A stretch of 64,000 bases of DNA from an uncultured Gammaproteobacteria bacterium (GCA_947259485.1 CAMYLU010000018.1:10292-74291), one strand, 5' to 3'; shown: positions 1 through 8,971, counted from the stretch's first letter. Translations and numbers: made by a program. The notes: a model not told the origin generated them from the sequence alone.

Positions 1-890
1 AGCAACTCGAGTCACTAATGCCTGAATGCCCCGAGTGCTGGCAGAGCGGTCTATTCACACCCGACGACGGCCGTGCGGAACCATCGCTTGCGGTGCCTGC
101 AATGGCTAAAACACTGGTTGCGCGAGGTGCCCGCGTCGTCGAAGATTGCGCGGTCGAGCAAGTCACAATCGAAAACCGGAAAGTTACCGGCGTGTTGACC
201 GAACATGGCGAGATCAAGGCATCGTCCGTGCTTTGTGCCGGTGGTGCCTGGTCGACTTTTCTACTCAAGGGATGTGGCATTCGTTTACCCCAGCTAACGG
301 TCAAGGCAAGCGTCGCTCGCACCGCGCCGGCACCGCTGAAGTTTAACGGCAATGCATCCGGCAGTAAGATCTCCTTTCGTCGGCGCCTCGATGGCGGCTA
401 TACGGTGGCCTCCTCTGATTACCTGGAAATCTTTCCCTCCACCAGCCATCTCGCATACCTGCGCGATTTCCTGCCGCTAATCAGAACATCGTTTACAAAG
501 CTAAAACTGCGGATGCCTGAATTAACCGTGGACGGCAATTTTAAACGGCAACGTATCTTGAATCCGATCCCGAGCGCGGCCACGATTGCTCGCATCAAGG
601 CCAGGCTCGCCGACCGGGTCCCGGCTTTCAAGGACGTCGAACTGGTCGAAGCCTGGTCCGGAATGATCGATGCACTCCCCGACGTGGTGCCGGTGCTGGA
701 TCGAGCCGATCCGATCGATGGGCTTTTTATTTCAACCGGCTTCAGCGGGCACGGCTTCGGCATCGGCCCCGCCGCGGGAAAAATCATGGCAGAGCTGGTA
801 CAAAATAACGATGTCGAATATGATTTAAGCCGTTTTCGCCTCGCACGCTTCGGCGATGGCAGCACGCTGGAACTCGGCCCCGCGATTTGA
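1..890 (+). CDS. FAD-dependent oxidoreductase, DAO family (5' end outside window)
   Basis: C-terminal part of a glycine/D-amino-acid-oxidase-like flavoenzyme, which would oxidise an amine or amino acid with FAD. The frame is open to the left edge (readable from base 3; first ATG at 18), and the N-terminal GxGxxG dinucleotide-binding fold is missing, so the gene starts upstream. Seen: 'VLCAGGAWS' about 70 residues after that ATG, a typical DAO substrate/FAD-domain strand, and near the C-terminus 'STGFSGHGFGIGPAAG', the closing FAD-binding motif. About 290 residues are visible, compared with roughly 380-430 for the family. It is convergent with the amidase gene, with two bases between the stop codons. 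The substrate cannot be read from the sequence. Confidence 0.85.
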   Translation, partial: QLESLMPECPECWQSGLFTPDDGRAEPSLAVPAMAKTLVARGARVVEDCAVEQVTIENRKVTGVLTEHGEIKASSVLCAGGAWSTFLLKGCGIRLPQLTVKASVARTAPAPLKFNGNASGSKISFRRRLDGGYTVASSDYLEIFPSTSHLAYLRDFLPLIRTSFTKLKLRMPELTVDGNFKRQRILNPIPSAATIARIKARLADRVPAFKDVELVEAWSGMIDALPDVVPVLDRADPIDGLFISTGFSGHGFGIGPAAGKIMAELVQNNDVEYDLSRFRLARFGDGSTLELGPAI

Positions 891-892
891 AT

Positions 893-2287
893 TTAGCTGC
901 AGATAATTGCCTGTAGCGGGTCCCAGCCGAAAACCTGTTCGAGATAACTCGCCAATGCAAACAGTTCCAACTCGCCGTGGGCCTTGCCAATTAACTGCAG
1001 GCCAATTGGCAGTCCCGAGTCAGTCTTGCCGCAAGGCAGAGTTATTACCGGCAGCGTAGTGGTGGTTATCGCCCAACAAATCGCCAGCCAGCGATAGTAC
1101 TCGGAATACTCGAGACCATCCGAATATCCCGGGTAGCGCTCTTCGACGGGATAGGCCGGTATGATAGTGGCAGGACAAATTAACAGGTCATAGTCCTGCA
1201 TGAATCGCGATGCATTGGCAAATACCTGGCCCCGTGCATCGACAGACTGACGAATTTCATCAGTGCCGAGGCCAAGACCTTTTTCAATATTCCACACGAC
1301 CTCGGGTTTCATGATTTCCCGCGTACTGGCCAGGTCGGCGCCGTGAGACTGCGCGTAATCGAGCGCGCGAGGAACCTCGAAGGCGGCTTCCATCATGCTC
1401 AGATCCGGGTGGTTGTTTTCAATGTTGATCTGTTCCTGTGCGAGTTTCGCGATGGCTGAATTACAGATTGCGGCCACTTCGGCTGAAGTCTGCGTGATTC
1501 CCAGGTCTTCGCTGTAGGCAATTTTGAACGGCTTTAGCGGACGCGCCGCGGCGTTGCGGAATTCATCGATGAGGTGAGGCTTGGACAAGCCTGCCAGTGA
1601 ACTCGGACCCGCCATTGCATCGGCGAACAACGCCAGGTCGGCAATACTGCGCGCCATCGGTCCCGTTTGCGAGTAAACGTCAAACGGCTGCGTACCAGGA
1701 CTTGTGGCAATTAATCCAGGTGATGGCCGTAAACTGGTCACGCCACAGAAGGCGGCCGGGGTTCGTAATGAGCCACCGAGATCGGAGCCCTGTGCAAGCC
1801 AGGCACTACCGCTGGCAAGGGCAGCCGCCGCGCCACCGGAAGAACCGCCGGCACTGCGTGTTACATCATGCGGATTTCGCGTGGCACCGAAGACGTCGTT
1901 AAAGGTATTGCCACCGGTGCCGAACTCGGGCGTATTTGACTTGGCATAAATAATGCCACCATTGGCTTCAATCCGCTCAACCAGGATATCGGATTGTTCG
2001 GGTATGTGGTTTGCGTGCAGCATCGATCCATAAGTCGTTCTCACCCCGGCGACGTCGGTCAAATCCTTGATCGCGACCGGAATTCCAGACAACACCGAAT
2101 CTATTCGATCCCACTGCCCAGCTGCCGCCCGGGCGCGTTCGAAGCAAAGCGTCGGCAGTGAGTTGATCTCGGGATCGACCTTTTTGATCTGCGCGTCGAG
2201 CGCATCGAGCGTGTCATCGATGCTGATTTCACCCGTCTTTAACAACGCAACGATTTCGCAGGCGCTTTTCCCGATCAGCTCAGCCAT
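893..2287 (-). CDS. Amidase signature enzyme, possibly malonamidase-like
   Basis: 464 aa amidase-signature hydrolase that would cleave a carboxamide to acid and ammonia. The Ser-cisSer-Lys triad is recognisable: Lys in 'VAIKDLTDVAG', the glycine/serine-rich 'GGSSGGAAAALASG', and the nucleophile region 'GSDLGGSLRTPAAFCG'. An ATG at 2287 is preferred because the longer frame adds 19 residues unlike the family. It overlaps the malonyl-CoA synthetase stop by 8 bp, so the two are translationally coupled. Malonamidase E2 of Bradyrhizobium belongs to this family and yields malonate, which fits the partner gene. That substrate is inference from context; a generic amidase or an AtzE-like enzyme is the alternative. 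Confidence 0.85.
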   Translation of the reverse strand: MAELIGKSACEIVALLKTGEISIDDTLDALDAQIKKVDPEINSLPTLCFERARAAAGQWDRIDSVLSGIPVAIKDLTDVAGVRTTYGSMLHANHIPEQSDILVERIEANGGIIYAKSNTPEFGTGGNTFNDVFGATRNPHDVTRSAGGSSGGAAAALASGSAWLAQGSDLGGSLRTPAAFCGVTSLRPSPGLIATSPGTQPFDVYSQTGPMARSIADLALFADAMAGPSSLAGLSKPHLIDEFRNAAARPLKPFKIAYSEDLGITQTSAEVAAICNSAIAKLAQEQINIENNHPDLSMMEAAFEVPRALDYAQSHGADLASTREIMKPEVVWNIEKGLGLGTDEIRQSVDARGQVFANASRFMQDYDLLICPATIIPAYPVEERYPGYSDGLEYSEYYRWLAICWAITTTTLPVITLPCGKTDSGLPIGLQLIGKAHGELELFALASYLEQVFGWDPLQAIICS

Positions 2288-3770
2288 AGGTATCTCGTAA
2301 ACTATTCTTCTGCACCTTGCCCATCGCGTTACGCGGCAGTTCATCGATCACAAACACCTTGCGTGGCAGCTTGAACCGCGCCAGCACGGGCTCGAGCGCC
2401 TTGACCAGCTGTTCCGGGTCAAGCTTCACGCCGTCGATCGGTACTACCGCCGCGGCGACGGCCTCGCCCAGGTCGGCATCCGCAATGCCGAACACTGCGG
2501 ATTCGAGCACGCCGTCGAGCGCGTCGATCTCGGTTTCGATCTGCTTGGGATAAATGTTGTAACCCCCGGAAATGACCAGGTCTTTTTCACGCCCCAGGAT
2601 ATGCACGTAACCCACCGCGTCAACTTTACCGAGGTCACCGCTGATAAAGAATCCATTGCTGCGCAATTCGAGTGCGGTTTTCTCGGGCTTGCGCCAGTAG
2701 CCGAGGAAAACATTCGGACCTCGCACCTCGATCATGCCGGTTTCTCCCAATGGTAATTCGTCACCGGTTTCCGGATCGCTGATCCTGATCTCGACCCCGG
2801 GTAACGGGAATCCGACGCTGCCCGCTCGTCGCTCGCCGTGGTAGGGGTTGGAGGTATTCATATTGGTTTCGGTCATACCGTAGCGTTCCAGAATCCGGTG
2901 TCCGGTACGCTCCTCGAATTGCAGGTGGGTTTCGGCCAGCATCGGCGCACTGCCGGAAACAAACAGGCGCATATGCGAGACCAGATCACGATTGAAACGA
3001 TCGTCCGCCAGAAGGCGCGTGTAAAAGGTCGGCACCCCCATCAGGGTATTTGAGTTGGGTAACTGCTCAATCATCTGGTCGAGATCAAACCGTGGCAGGA
3101 AAATCATCGACGCGCCGGCAATCAGGATTACATTGGTGGCGACAAAGAGGCCATGGGTATGAAAAATGGGCAGTGCATGCAGCAGCACATCGTGGCTGTC
3201 AAAGTGCCAGTAATCAACCAGCGTTAAAGCGTTAGAAAGCAGGTTGTCATGGCTTAACATCGCACCCTTGGACAAACCGGTGGTTCCCGACGTGTACAGA
3301 ATCGCGGCGAGATCCTGAGATTCTCGCCCAACGTTATCAAACTCCATTGGCATGTTATCGGCAGCTCGCAGCAGGCTACCGCTACCGTCACTGTCGAGAC
3401 TGAAAACATGCGACTCGATGTCGTCGAAGTCCGGCTCACATTGGCTGCTGCAGACAAATATCGCGGGCTCTGCATCTTCCAGGAAGTACTCAATCTCGGC
3501 CCGGGTATAGGCAGTGTTTAACGGCAGGAACACAGCACCTGCACGAATGGTCGCCAGGTAGAGCGCAATCGCCTCGGCCGATTTCTGCACCTGCACCGCG
3601 ACGCGGTCACCGGGTTTAACTTTCTGCTGCAGTAGCAGGTTGGCAAGCCGGCCACTTAGTTCGACCATGCTAGCGTATGACCAGGAAGATTCCCCGGGTA
3701 CCGTCAGCAGCCTGCGAGCGTCGGTTACGCGTCCGCCCAGTAGACCATCAAATAAATGATTAGCAGCCAC
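2280..3770 (-). CDS. matB: Malonyl-CoA synthetase (acyl-CoA ligase)
   Basis: 496 aa AMP-forming ligase that would make malonyl-CoA from malonate, ATP and CoA in the cytoplasm. Motifs in order: P-loop 'YTSGTTGLSKGAMLSH', 'LPIFHTHGLFVATN', 'YGMTETNMNTSNPY', 'SVGFPLPGVEIRI', the hinge 'GDLGKVDAVGYVHILGR' and the C-terminal Lys of 'RNAMGKVQKNSLRD'. The HTHGLF and MTETNMNTSNPY blocks are characteristic of MatB-type enzymes rather than acetyl-CoA or long-chain ligases. The start is GTG at 3770; no in-frame ATG is nearby. It shares one base with the upstream permease stop and overlaps the amidase downstream, suggesting uptake, hydrolysis and activation of a malonate derivative. Confidence 0.88.
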   Translation of the reverse strand: MAANHLFDGLLGGRVTDARRLLTVPGESSWSYASMVELSGRLANLLLQQKVKPGDRVAVQVQKSAEAIALYLATIRAGAVFLPLNTAYTRAEIEYFLEDAEPAIFVCSSQCEPDFDDIESHVFSLDSDGSGSLLRAADNMPMEFDNVGRESQDLAAILYTSGTTGLSKGAMLSHDNLLSNALTLVDYWHFDSHDVLLHALPIFHTHGLFVATNVILIAGASMIFLPRFDLDQMIEQLPNSNTLMGVPTFYTRLLADDRFNRDLVSHMRLFVSGSAPMLAETHLQFEERTGHRILERYGMTETNMNTSNPYHGERRAGSVGFPLPGVEIRISDPETGDELPLGETGMIEVRGPNVFLGYWRKPEKTALELRSNGFFISGDLGKVDAVGYVHILGREKDLVISGGYNIYPKQIETEIDALDGVLESAVFGIADADLGEAVAAAVVPIDGVKLDPEQLVKALEPVLARFKLPRKVFVIDELPRNAMGKVQKNSLRDTYG

Positions 3771-4687
3771 TAGATTACCGGCACCGGCTTACGGCGCAGG
3801 CCGCTGAGCGCATTGCCCGCGATCGCGAGCATCAGAACCGAACCCCCAGCCAACGTATAGAAACTTGCGGTTTCGCCCAGAAAAATCCATACCCAGAAAG
3901 GACCCAGCAGCACCTCGGTCATCGACAACAGCGCGAGTTCGGCAGCCGGCACCACCTTCGAACCAATGGTAAAGACGGTCAGACCGAGACCGACCTGGAA
4001 AACACCCAGGGATATAGCGATCAAAATGTCATTACGCGGCAGCGAAAACCCGTAACCTTTGACCTGGCACACCAGGGCAGCAGTAACAATTGCGAAGATG
4101 CCCGCCATGAACACGGCCGGCAGCATTTCCTCGAGCTTGCCCCAGCGCAATGCAATCGTGAAAACGGCGAATCCCAGTGCCGACAACAAGGCACTCAAGT
4201 TGCCTGCCGCCTGCCCCGCGGCTATTCCATCGATTACCATAACCGCGATACCGATGGTCGCGAAAATCATCGCGAACCAGGTTGCCCTACGAACATTTTC
4301 CCGCAATATGATCCAGCCGAAAATAGCGGCCAGGAACGGCGCCGAGGCAAACAGGAACATCGCGTTGGCCACCGTCGTGGTCTGGATCGCGTAGATACCA
4401 CCGGCAAACGCGATTACTAGCGCGACACCACCGATGGCACCGGCAACTCCGGATTTTCTGATAACCGCAACCGGCTTGTAATTCGAGCGGACCGAGATGA
4501 TACAAAACAGGAACGTCGCCAACGCGATCGAACGGTAAAACAGGATCTGCCAGACGTTGGCTTGCTCGATCAGGCGAACCCCGAGACCCATCGACGACCA
4601 GAAAACACCCGCCATAAGGACCAGGATCACTCCCTGAACATAGCTGATGTTGGCCTTTTCAAACCGGTCCGCAATTACTTCGGGCAT
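3770..4687 (-). CDS. EamA/DMT-family permease
   Basis: 305 aa inner-membrane transporter of the drug/metabolite family with about ten hydrophobic segments in two EamA repeats, the first starting 'VILVLMAGVFWSSMGLGVRL'. ATG at 4687 gives the usual short N-terminus. The frame also extends to a TTG at 4762, adding 25 residues, and no clear ribosome-binding site decides between them. First gene of a leftward operon with matB and the amidase. Its location suggests movement of the substrate or product of that pathway, but direction and substrate are unknown. The short region to the divergent tetR gene holds tandem operators that could also control this gene. Confidence 0.8.
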   Translation of the reverse strand: MPEVIADRFEKANISYVQGVILVLMAGVFWSSMGLGVRLIEQANVWQILFYRSIALATFLFCIISVRSNYKPVAVIRKSGVAGAIGGVALVIAFAGGIYAIQTTTVANAMFLFASAPFLAAIFGWIILRENVRRATWFAMIFATIGIAVMVIDGIAAGQAAGNLSALLSALGFAVFTIALRWGKLEEMLPAVFMAGIFAIVTAALVCQVKGYGFSLPRNDILIAISLGVFQVGLGLTVFTIGSKVVPAAELALLSMTEVLLGPFWVWIFLGETASFYTLAGGSVLMLAIAGNALSGLRRKPVPVI

Positions 4688-4843
4688 TCGTGTTAAACCG
4701 TGGAATAAATCTGCCGCCAGAGAGTAATCGAAGGTAACGGCATTGAAAAGCAAATGTTTCAAACCAGGTTTTACTGCGATTGAGGCTGGGCCTGCTGACG
4801 ACTAAACTTCTTTACTCGCCATATCGATTTCACATATTGCATT

Positions 4844-4884
4844 AAACATACAGTTCTGTATATTTAAACATACATGCCTGTATG
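4844..4884. promoter_or_regulatory. Tandem TetR-type operators between permease and tetR
   Basis: Two copies of AAACATACA-N4-TGTAT lie 22 bp apart, starting at 4844 and 4866. Each is an inverted repeat: ATACAG-TT-CTGTAT at 4848-4861 and CATACA-TGCC-TGTATG at 4869-4884. The spacing of two helical turns puts both sites on the same DNA face. The second site ends 9 bp before the preferred tetR start, so binding would repress tetR and probably the divergent permease-matB-amidase operon. Confidence 0.7.
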
Positions 4885-4893
4885 GAATCAATA

Positions 4894-5565
4894 ATGTCAG
4901 ATGCCAGCCTGCTCGAAGAAATCGCGAATCGCGGTATTCCTAGCCCGGAACGCAAACAGTTGCAGAGAATCGACTGGTTGCTCAGAGCGCTCGAGATCTT
5001 CGTCGCGGAGGGTATCGATGCGGTCCGGATTACGCGACTGGCACAGGAGCTCGGCGTTACACGCGGTAGCTTTTACTGGCATTTCGAGAATCGGGAAGAC
5101 CTGATCGATGCCCTGGTGAGCTACTGGAAAGACAAGAACACCCGGGCCATTACCGAATCGGTCGCCAATGCCTCGAACCTGGCAGAGGGGATTTTTCGTT
5201 TTTTTGAAACCTGTATCGACGCCGCCCTATTCGATCCCAGGCTGGATCTTGCGTTGCGGGAATGGGCGCGGCGATCCAGTGAAGTTCGCAACATGGTGGA
5301 TATCGAGGACGAGGCTCGCATTAAATCACTATGCGAGTTTTTCATCCGCTTTGGCTACGCAATGCCGGATGCCCTGATTCGTGCACGCGTTCTCTACTAT
5401 TCCCAGATAGGATTCTACGCACTTGAAGTAAAGGAACCGCTCGCAACGCGGATGAGTTATACCGCAGCCTATTTCGAATGTTTTACCGGCCAGCAGCTCA
5501 ATCCTTTAGATGCCGAAAATTTTCGTAACTACATACTCGAGACTTATGGAGACAAGCTGACATGA
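4894..5565 (+). CDS. TetR-family transcriptional regulator
   Basis: 223 aa regulator with an N-terminal helix-turn-helix ('ITRLAQELGVTRGSFYWHF') followed by a helical ligand domain. ATG 4894 is preferred over ATG 4882, because the latter lies inside the second operator repeat and 4894 has a GGA 7 nt upstream. The last codon overlaps the MttB-like gene start by 4 nt (ATGA), so regulator and methyltransferase are one operon. Divergent to the permease-matB-amidase genes. The ligand is not deducible; a methylated amine or a malonate-type acid would fit the neighbours. Confidence 0.88.
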   Translation: MSDASLLEEIANRGIPSPERKQLQRIDWLLRALEIFVAEGIDAVRITRLAQELGVTRGSFYWHFENREDLIDALVSYWKDKNTRAITESVANASNLAEGIFRFFETCIDAALFDPRLDLALREWARRSSEVRNMVDIEDEARIKSLCEFFIRFGYAMPDALIRARVLYYSQIGFYALEVKEPLATRMSYTAAYFECFTGQQLNPLDAENFRNYILETYGDKLT

Positions 5566-7091
5566 GCAGAAGATCCCGTCGCGGCAGGCATCATGGAGTA
5601 GCCGACACAACGCATCAGCGCAAGGTTAGCTACCGCAATCTGAAAAACCCCCTGCTCAGGCAACCTGCCTTCAGCCAGGACCGACTCGAGGCCATCCACG
5701 ACACCGCGTTGCGCGTTATCGAAGAGCTTGGCATCAAGGTGCTTAACGACGAAGCTAGAAGCTATTACAAGCAGGCCGGCGCCAGTGTCGACGAAGAATC
5801 GCAACTGGTAAAAATTGACCGCGCGCTGGTTGCCTCGGCACTCGAGTCAGCACCCGGCGAATTCATTATTCACGGCAGAACACCCACGGCCAATGTCAGC
5901 ATGGGTGGCGACAATGTCGCCTTCGTTTGCGTCGGCGGCGCACCGCATATTTCCGACCTCGACCATGGCAAGCGCCCGGCAACCCTCGAGGATACCCGCA
6001 ACATCATCAAGCTATGCGAACACTTCGACGTGATACACCTGCAATCGCCGAATGTCGAATCGCAGGATATCCCGGTGCACCTGCGCCACTACCGGGTAAC
6101 CGAAAGCCAGTTAAGCCTGAGCCAGAAACCGCTCTTTATTTATTCGCGCGGTTCGGCGCAGGTTGAAGACGCATTTGCGATGACCCGCATTGCCTATGGT
6201 CTGAACGAGGAGGAGTTCCAGGCGAAGCCATGGTGCTACACCGTGATCAATACCAATTCACCTCGCCAGCTCGACGTACCGATGTGCCAGGGCATCATCG
6301 ATTTTGCCAGGGCCGGCCAGGTATCGGTGATCACGCCATTCACGCTTGCCGGTGCCATGGCCCCGGTTACCATGCCGGGGGCACTGGTGCTGCAGCATGC
6401 CGAGGCACTGGCCGGGATCACGCTAGCGCAGATTGTGCGCCCCGGGGCACCGGTGATTTACGGTTCCTTTACCTCCAATGTCGACATGAAATCAGGCTCC
6501 CCCGCCTTCGGCACTCCGGAGTTCGTGCGTGCGGCTTTCGGCGCTGGCCAGCTGGCCCGCCATATCGGCCTGCCGTGGCGAGGCTCGGCTGCGACCGCAT
6601 CCAATGCCCCGGATGAACAGGCAGTGTATGAATTCCTGATGTCGGCCTGGGGCAGCGTTCTCGGCGGGGTTAACATGATGCTGCACTCGGCTGGTTGGCT
6701 CGAGGGCGGGCTCACGGGTTCGATGGAAAAGTACATCCTCGATATCGAGATGCTGCAAATCTTCGCGGAAATTTTCGACCCACTTAACAGTGACAATACG
6801 GAACTTGCTTACGAGGCCATTGCCAGCGTCGAACCCGGCAGTCATTTTTTCGGCTGTGAACACACCCTGGAACGTTATCAAACCGCGTTCTATGAACCGC
6901 TGGCTTCGGACTGGAGCAATTTCGGCCAGTGGACCGACAGCGGCAGCAAGACCGCGACGCAACGCGCTAACGGCATCTGGAAGAAAATTCTGCAGGAATT
7001 CGAAGCACCCGCACTGGACGCAGAGCGCCTGGAGGAATTAGCGGAATTTATCGAGCGGCGCAGCGCCGAGGGCGGCGCAGCAGTTGCCTGA
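5562..7091 (+). CDS. MttB-superfamily corrinoid methyltransferase (non-pyrrolysine)
   Basis: 509 aa protein of the trimethylamine methyltransferase MttB superfamily. Family features include 'PLLRQPAFSQDRLEAIHDTA' near residue 30, and centrally 'PVIYGSFTSNVDMKSGSPA' and 'GTPEFVRAAFGAGQLARHIG'. There is no in-frame TAG, so it lacks pyrrolysine and belongs with the glycine-betaine or related quaternary-amine demethylases rather than trimethylamine MttB. Such enzymes move a methyl group to a corrinoid protein; no corrinoid protein or reactivase is in the window. The start overlaps tetR. The substrate is inferred only at class level. Confidence 0.85.
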   Translation: MSRRSRRGRHHGVADTTHQRKVSYRNLKNPLLRQPAFSQDRLEAIHDTALRVIEELGIKVLNDEARSYYKQAGASVDEESQLVKIDRALVASALESAPGEFIIHGRTPTANVSMGGDNVAFVCVGGAPHISDLDHGKRPATLEDTRNIIKLCEHFDVIHLQSPNVESQDIPVHLRHYRVTESQLSLSQKPLFIYSRGSAQVEDAFAMTRIAYGLNEEEFQAKPWCYTVINTNSPRQLDVPMCQGIIDFARAGQVSVITPFTLAGAMAPVTMPGALVLQHAEALAGITLAQIVRPGAPVIYGSFTSNVDMKSGSPAFGTPEFVRAAFGAGQLARHIGLPWRGSAATASNAPDEQAVYEFLMSAWGSVLGGVNMMLHSAGWLEGGLTGSMEKYILDIEMLQIFAEIFDPLNSDNTELAYEAIASVEPGSHFFGCEHTLERYQTAFYEPLASDWSNFGQWTDSGSKTATQRANGIWKKILQEFEAPALDAERLEELAEFIERRSAEGGAAVA

Positions 7092-7093
7092 AG

Positions 7094-8641
7094 TTAAAGG
7101 TTTCGCGAACTTTCCTGCGCCTGGGTGAATTCATAGGGTTCCCTGGAAACCTCACGTGCACTAGCTTTTCTGAATTCGAGATCGGGAATTTCGGTAATCG
7201 GACGCTGCGGCCGCAATTTGTAGAAGGATGTGCTTGCGTGTTCAAGCGAAGTCTTGTGATCACGCGGATTTCGACGCGCCCAGAATTCTATTTCCAGCAA
7301 TAGTGGTTCGCCGCTCTGGTAGGCCTCGGCAGCAAATTTTTCGATATCTTCTACCGTGGCAACACTGTGAAACTCGCCCTTGTATGCGACCCCGGTTACG
7401 GTTTTAACATCGAGCAGGTAGGGAACCACGTATGGACCATTGACAACGATCGATTTCTGCGAACTCGCAATATGCGCCTTGTGGGCGGGTCCCATACTGT
7501 GAACCTTGGTAATGACAGGGCGCTTGAACTGCCCCTTGTCACCATCTGCATCAGCCCACATTTCGAGCGTCATACCGAGGTATCCGTCATACTTGTCAGG
7601 TTCCGGGGTAGCATCGGCCGTCCAGCCTTCGCCAAGTGTGATATTAACGGTTTGCTGTTCGCCCTCACGGATCAGGGACAGTGCGAGTGTCTCCCCTACC
7701 CGGTGTTGTCCAATCATCCTGATCGCCTGCTCGGTACCGGTTACTTCTGCATCATTGATCCGGTAGATGACATCATGCAGGAAAATCTGACCCGAACCAG
7801 GACCTTCTTCCGGTGTACTGGTGACTACCAGTGCACCACCACCGCCTGGCACATCAAAGACTTCCGCTTCATCCGGTGTCAGTGAGCTGACAATGCCGGT
7901 CAAGCCTGCATCACCCCAGCTCGGTGGACCCTGGCGCAATTCGGCCACCACCTGTTTCACCAGGTTGATTGGCACTGCAAAGCCAACCCCGACATTGGCA
8001 CCAAAGCGTGTGGTTTCGATGGCCGTGTTAATTCCGATCACGTTACCCTTGCGGTTAAACAGCGCACCGCCCGAATTACCGGGGTTGATCGCCGCATCGG
8101 TTTGCAAATAAGGCGTTGTGCCCTCGCGGTAACGTTCGGTATGCGAAATAATGCCCCCGCTGATCGAATCGGGATTGCGTCCAAGCGGGTTACCAACTGC
8201 GAAGGTTTCATCGCCCGGTTGCAACCGGTCCGAGTCGCCAAGCGTCGCCGCTGGAATGCCCTCGCAATGATCGAGCTGCAGAATTGCGACGTCCGATCGG
8301 GGAGTAGCATTGATCACCGTGGCCTGAATACCTTCGGTACGATCCCAACCCCTCGGGAAAACCTCGACTATTGCGGCGTCGGCGATAACGTGTTGGTTAG
8401 TCCAGACCTCGCAGGTTCTGGAGGAAACCATGAATCCGGAGCCATTATTGATTTCCCAGACCGAATCGCCAAACTTGTCGACGGTTACATGAGACATGGT
8501 GCGAATGGATACCGAAACATCGAGCATTCTGTCGGTATCGATCTTGTCATGCTTTTCGAGTGCGTGCATGCCCAGCGGTACCATGCTGGCAAATAATCCC
8601 AGCACGGCGAATCGCCATAAGATCGTACCATTCCAGTTCAT
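7094..8641 (-). CDS. HtrA/DegP-like periplasmic serine protease with PDZ domain
   Basis: 515 aa S1C-family protease. An N-terminal hydrophobic segment (about residues 8-26) is a signal peptide or anchor. Catalytic triad: His84 ('TNQHVIADA'), Asp117 ('SDVAILQL') and Ser190 ('NPGNSGGALF'), followed by 'GVGFAVPINLV' and a PDZ domain around residues 240-330. Beyond residue 330 is a C-terminal part of about 180 residues that I do not recognise as a second canonical PDZ. It would degrade or refold damaged envelope proteins. The ribosome-binding site lies in a small hairpin (separate entry). Convergent with the MttB-like gene, 2 bp apart. Confidence 0.85.
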   Translation of the reverse strand: MNWNGTILWRFAVLGLFASMVPLGMHALEKHDKIDTDRMLDVSVSIRTMSHVTVDKFGDSVWEINNGSGFMVSSRTCEVWTNQHVIADAAIVEVFPRGWDRTEGIQATVINATPRSDVAILQLDHCEGIPAATLGDSDRLQPGDETFAVGNPLGRNPDSISGGIISHTERYREGTTPYLQTDAAINPGNSGGALFNRKGNVIGINTAIETTRFGANVGVGFAVPINLVKQVVAELRQGPPSWGDAGLTGIVSSLTPDEAEVFDVPGGGGALVVTSTPEEGPGSGQIFLHDVIYRINDAEVTGTEQAIRMIGQHRVGETLALSLIREGEQQTVNITLGEGWTADATPEPDKYDGYLGMTLEMWADADGDKGQFKRPVITKVHSMGPAHKAHIASSQKSIVVNGPYVVPYLLDVKTVTGVAYKGEFHSVATVEDIEKFAAEAYQSGEPLLLEIEFWARRNPRDHKTSLEHASTSFYKLRPQRPITEIPDLEFRKASAREVSREPYEFTQAQESSRNL

Positions 8642-8644
8642 GCT

Positions 8645-8666
8645 TCACCTCGTTTAAATTAGGTGA
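8645..8666 (-). promoter_or_regulatory. Hairpin sequestering the protease ribosome-binding site
   Basis: On the minus strand TCACCT and AGGTGA form a 6 bp stem around a 10 nt loop, and the 3' arm is itself the Shine-Dalgarno sequence (GAGGTGA, 3 nt before ATG 8641). Folding would hide the ribosome-binding site, as in simple RNA thermometers. That is plausible for an envelope stress protease but is only inferred from the fold. Confidence 0.45.
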
Positions 8667-8696
8667 TGTCTCGATGGTTACGTTTTTTTTATAGCT

Positions 8697-8969
8697 TTAT
8701 TTAATGCCGTTTTTATTAGAAGCTGCAATATTCAGGCCAATGCCGGTCAACAGTTTCATTAATATATATAGCAGATAGGAGGTAATATTCAAAAATTCCA
8801 GCCAGTCACGTATTTTATCCTGATTAACGGTCGATAATCGTTGGTTGCAGTACTCGCAAACCGTCCATATTCTGTCAAAAAACTTACTGAACAAACTAAA
8901 TCCCAGCCGCGTTTTATCAGCCGTTTTAAGCCAGGGAGCGAGTTTTGATCTAGTGATAATCCGCGGCAA
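8697..8969 (-). CDS. Possible small hypothetical protein
   Basis: A 90-codon frame fills the stretch between the protease and the propeller gene. It starts at TTG 8969, only 3 bp after the propeller gene's stop. It contains a Cys-x2-Cys ('CEYCNQ') and one hydrophobic segment ('LNITSYLLYILMKLLTGIG'), with base use richer in A and T than its neighbours. I do not recognise it, and there is no convincing ribosome-binding site or ATG start. It may be a real short membrane protein, a decayed gene or a chance frame; otherwise 8642-8971 is a 330 bp gap. Confidence 0.25.
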   Translation of the reverse strand: MPRIITRSKLAPWLKTADKTRLGFSLFSKFFDRIWTVCEYCNQRLSTVNQDKIRDWLEFLNITSYLLYILMKLLTGIGLNIAASNKNGIK

Positions 8970-8971
8970 GC

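Noticed and set aside
5562-7091. Pyrrolysine-containing trimethylamine methyltransferase
   Set aside because: No in-frame TAG exists in the gene, so it is not the Pyl-dependent MttB.
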